Part shown: piece after piece, positions 28,084-28,322 of the stretch
Position numbering within the stretch: position 1 is the first letter of the stretch
Layout: every line of letters starts with the position of its first letter
Assembly (NCBI GenBank): GCA_937906385.1
Contig: CALCYQ010000008.1
Span: forward strand, 1-28,322
DNA length: 28,322 nucleotides
From: an uncultured Candidatus Saccharibacteria bacterium
GTDB lineage: Bacteria > Patescibacteriota > Saccharimonadia > Saccharimonadales > Saccharimonadaceae
Direction: 5' to 3'
Translations under genes and position numbers: made by a program
Notes under the pieces: model-generated
Databases searched by the model: none
The model's input: only the letters and a program-made list of their open reading frames with translations
Told to the model about the DNA's origin: nothing

Positions 28084-28322
28084 TTAGACTTGCCCCTGAA
28101 TAGCACGCAAAACGAAGTTAACGATCAAGAATGCTATAAGACATATAATCATGCCAATCACGCCCGCAATGATTGCATCCTTTCCTTTCTTTACTTTACC
28201 AGCATCACCTTGCGAGGTACTCATCAACACGCCGCCAATGATAATTGCAATAACGGCAAGTACCGCCACAAAACCAATTATGAAATCAATAATACCTTTC
28301 ACGCCACTATCGAGCGATGTTG
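28084..28322 (-). CDS. T4SS pilin-family membrane protein, copy 5, 5' end outside window
   Basis: The frame stays open to the right edge, so the N-terminus (signal peptide and loop) is missing; the GTG at 28302 need not be the start. The visible 79 residues show the two family helices (GIIDFIIGFVAVLAVIAIII and AGVIGMIICLIAFLIVNFVL) linked by TSQGDAGKVKKGKDAIIAG. It is the third paralogue in a row in the same orientation. The 74 bp between its stop and copy 4 are AT-rich, with a ATTATTTTAAAATAAT palindrome at 28059-28074 and no clear terminator. Confidence 0.85.
   Translation of the reverse strand, partial: TSLDSGVKGIIDFIIGFVAVLAVIAIIIGGVLMSTSQGDAGKVKKGKDAIIAGVIGMIICLIAFLIVNFVLRAIQGQV

Overview
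The window looks like a chromosome segment of a Patescibacteria/CPR bacterium, most probably Candidatus Saccharibacteria (TM7). The main reasons are five paralogues of the small two-helix T4SS pilin family typical of that radiation, many short lineage-specific genes with no recognisable family, very compact gene packing, and extended -10 promoters placed so close to the start codon that at least ten transcripts should be leaderless or nearly so. TGA appears to be an ordinary stop here (it ends murE, the 67-aa gene at 14303 and the zinc-ribbon gene at 22548), which argues against the SR1/Gracilibacteria code. This assignment is inferred, because no rRNA is present.

Left part (1-8200): a large acidic repeat protein running off the left edge sits behind a small DUF5663-like gene on the minus strand. 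A long imperfect inverted repeat separates this pair from tsaD. A DegT-type PLP enzyme, an orphan N-terminal piece of an IS1634-type transposase and valS follow. 

Middle (8200-16600): a 94-aa orphan with a structured leader; a two-gene operon of an unknown protein and a phosphoribosyltransferase-like protein; small minus-strand genes (orphan, HIT hydrolase, AbrB-like); a Pro-rich membrane protein; tRNA-Ser(CGA); a class-I glutamine-amidotransferase-like peptidase with an acidic partner; tRNA-Arg(GCG) followed by degenerate tandem repeats; and an operon of a Mur-ligase-like protein without a Walker lysine plus an amidinotransferase-fold protein.

Right part (16600-28322): murE with a nucleotidase, a membrane protein, a pilin paralogue translationally coupled to an APH-like kinase, CIRCE-controlled groES-groEL, a small zinc-ribbon protein, a histidine phosphatase, a nucleotidyltransferase-like protein, two more uncharacterised proteins, tRNA-Ser(GCT), another pilin paralogue, a comF interrupted by two in-frame TGA codons, an Hsp20 gene, and three consecutive pilin paralogues, the last cut by the right edge.

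Regulatory layout: two promoter styles are visible. Most genes with a recognisable family have TGnTATAAT-like boxes whose predicted +1 falls on or within a few bases of the ATG and have no Shine-Dalgarno. A smaller set (groES, hsp20 and several small orphans) has a TTGAC-type -35, a 17-bp spacer, a real leader and a G-rich ribosome binding site. Most units are closed by clear intrinsic terminators.
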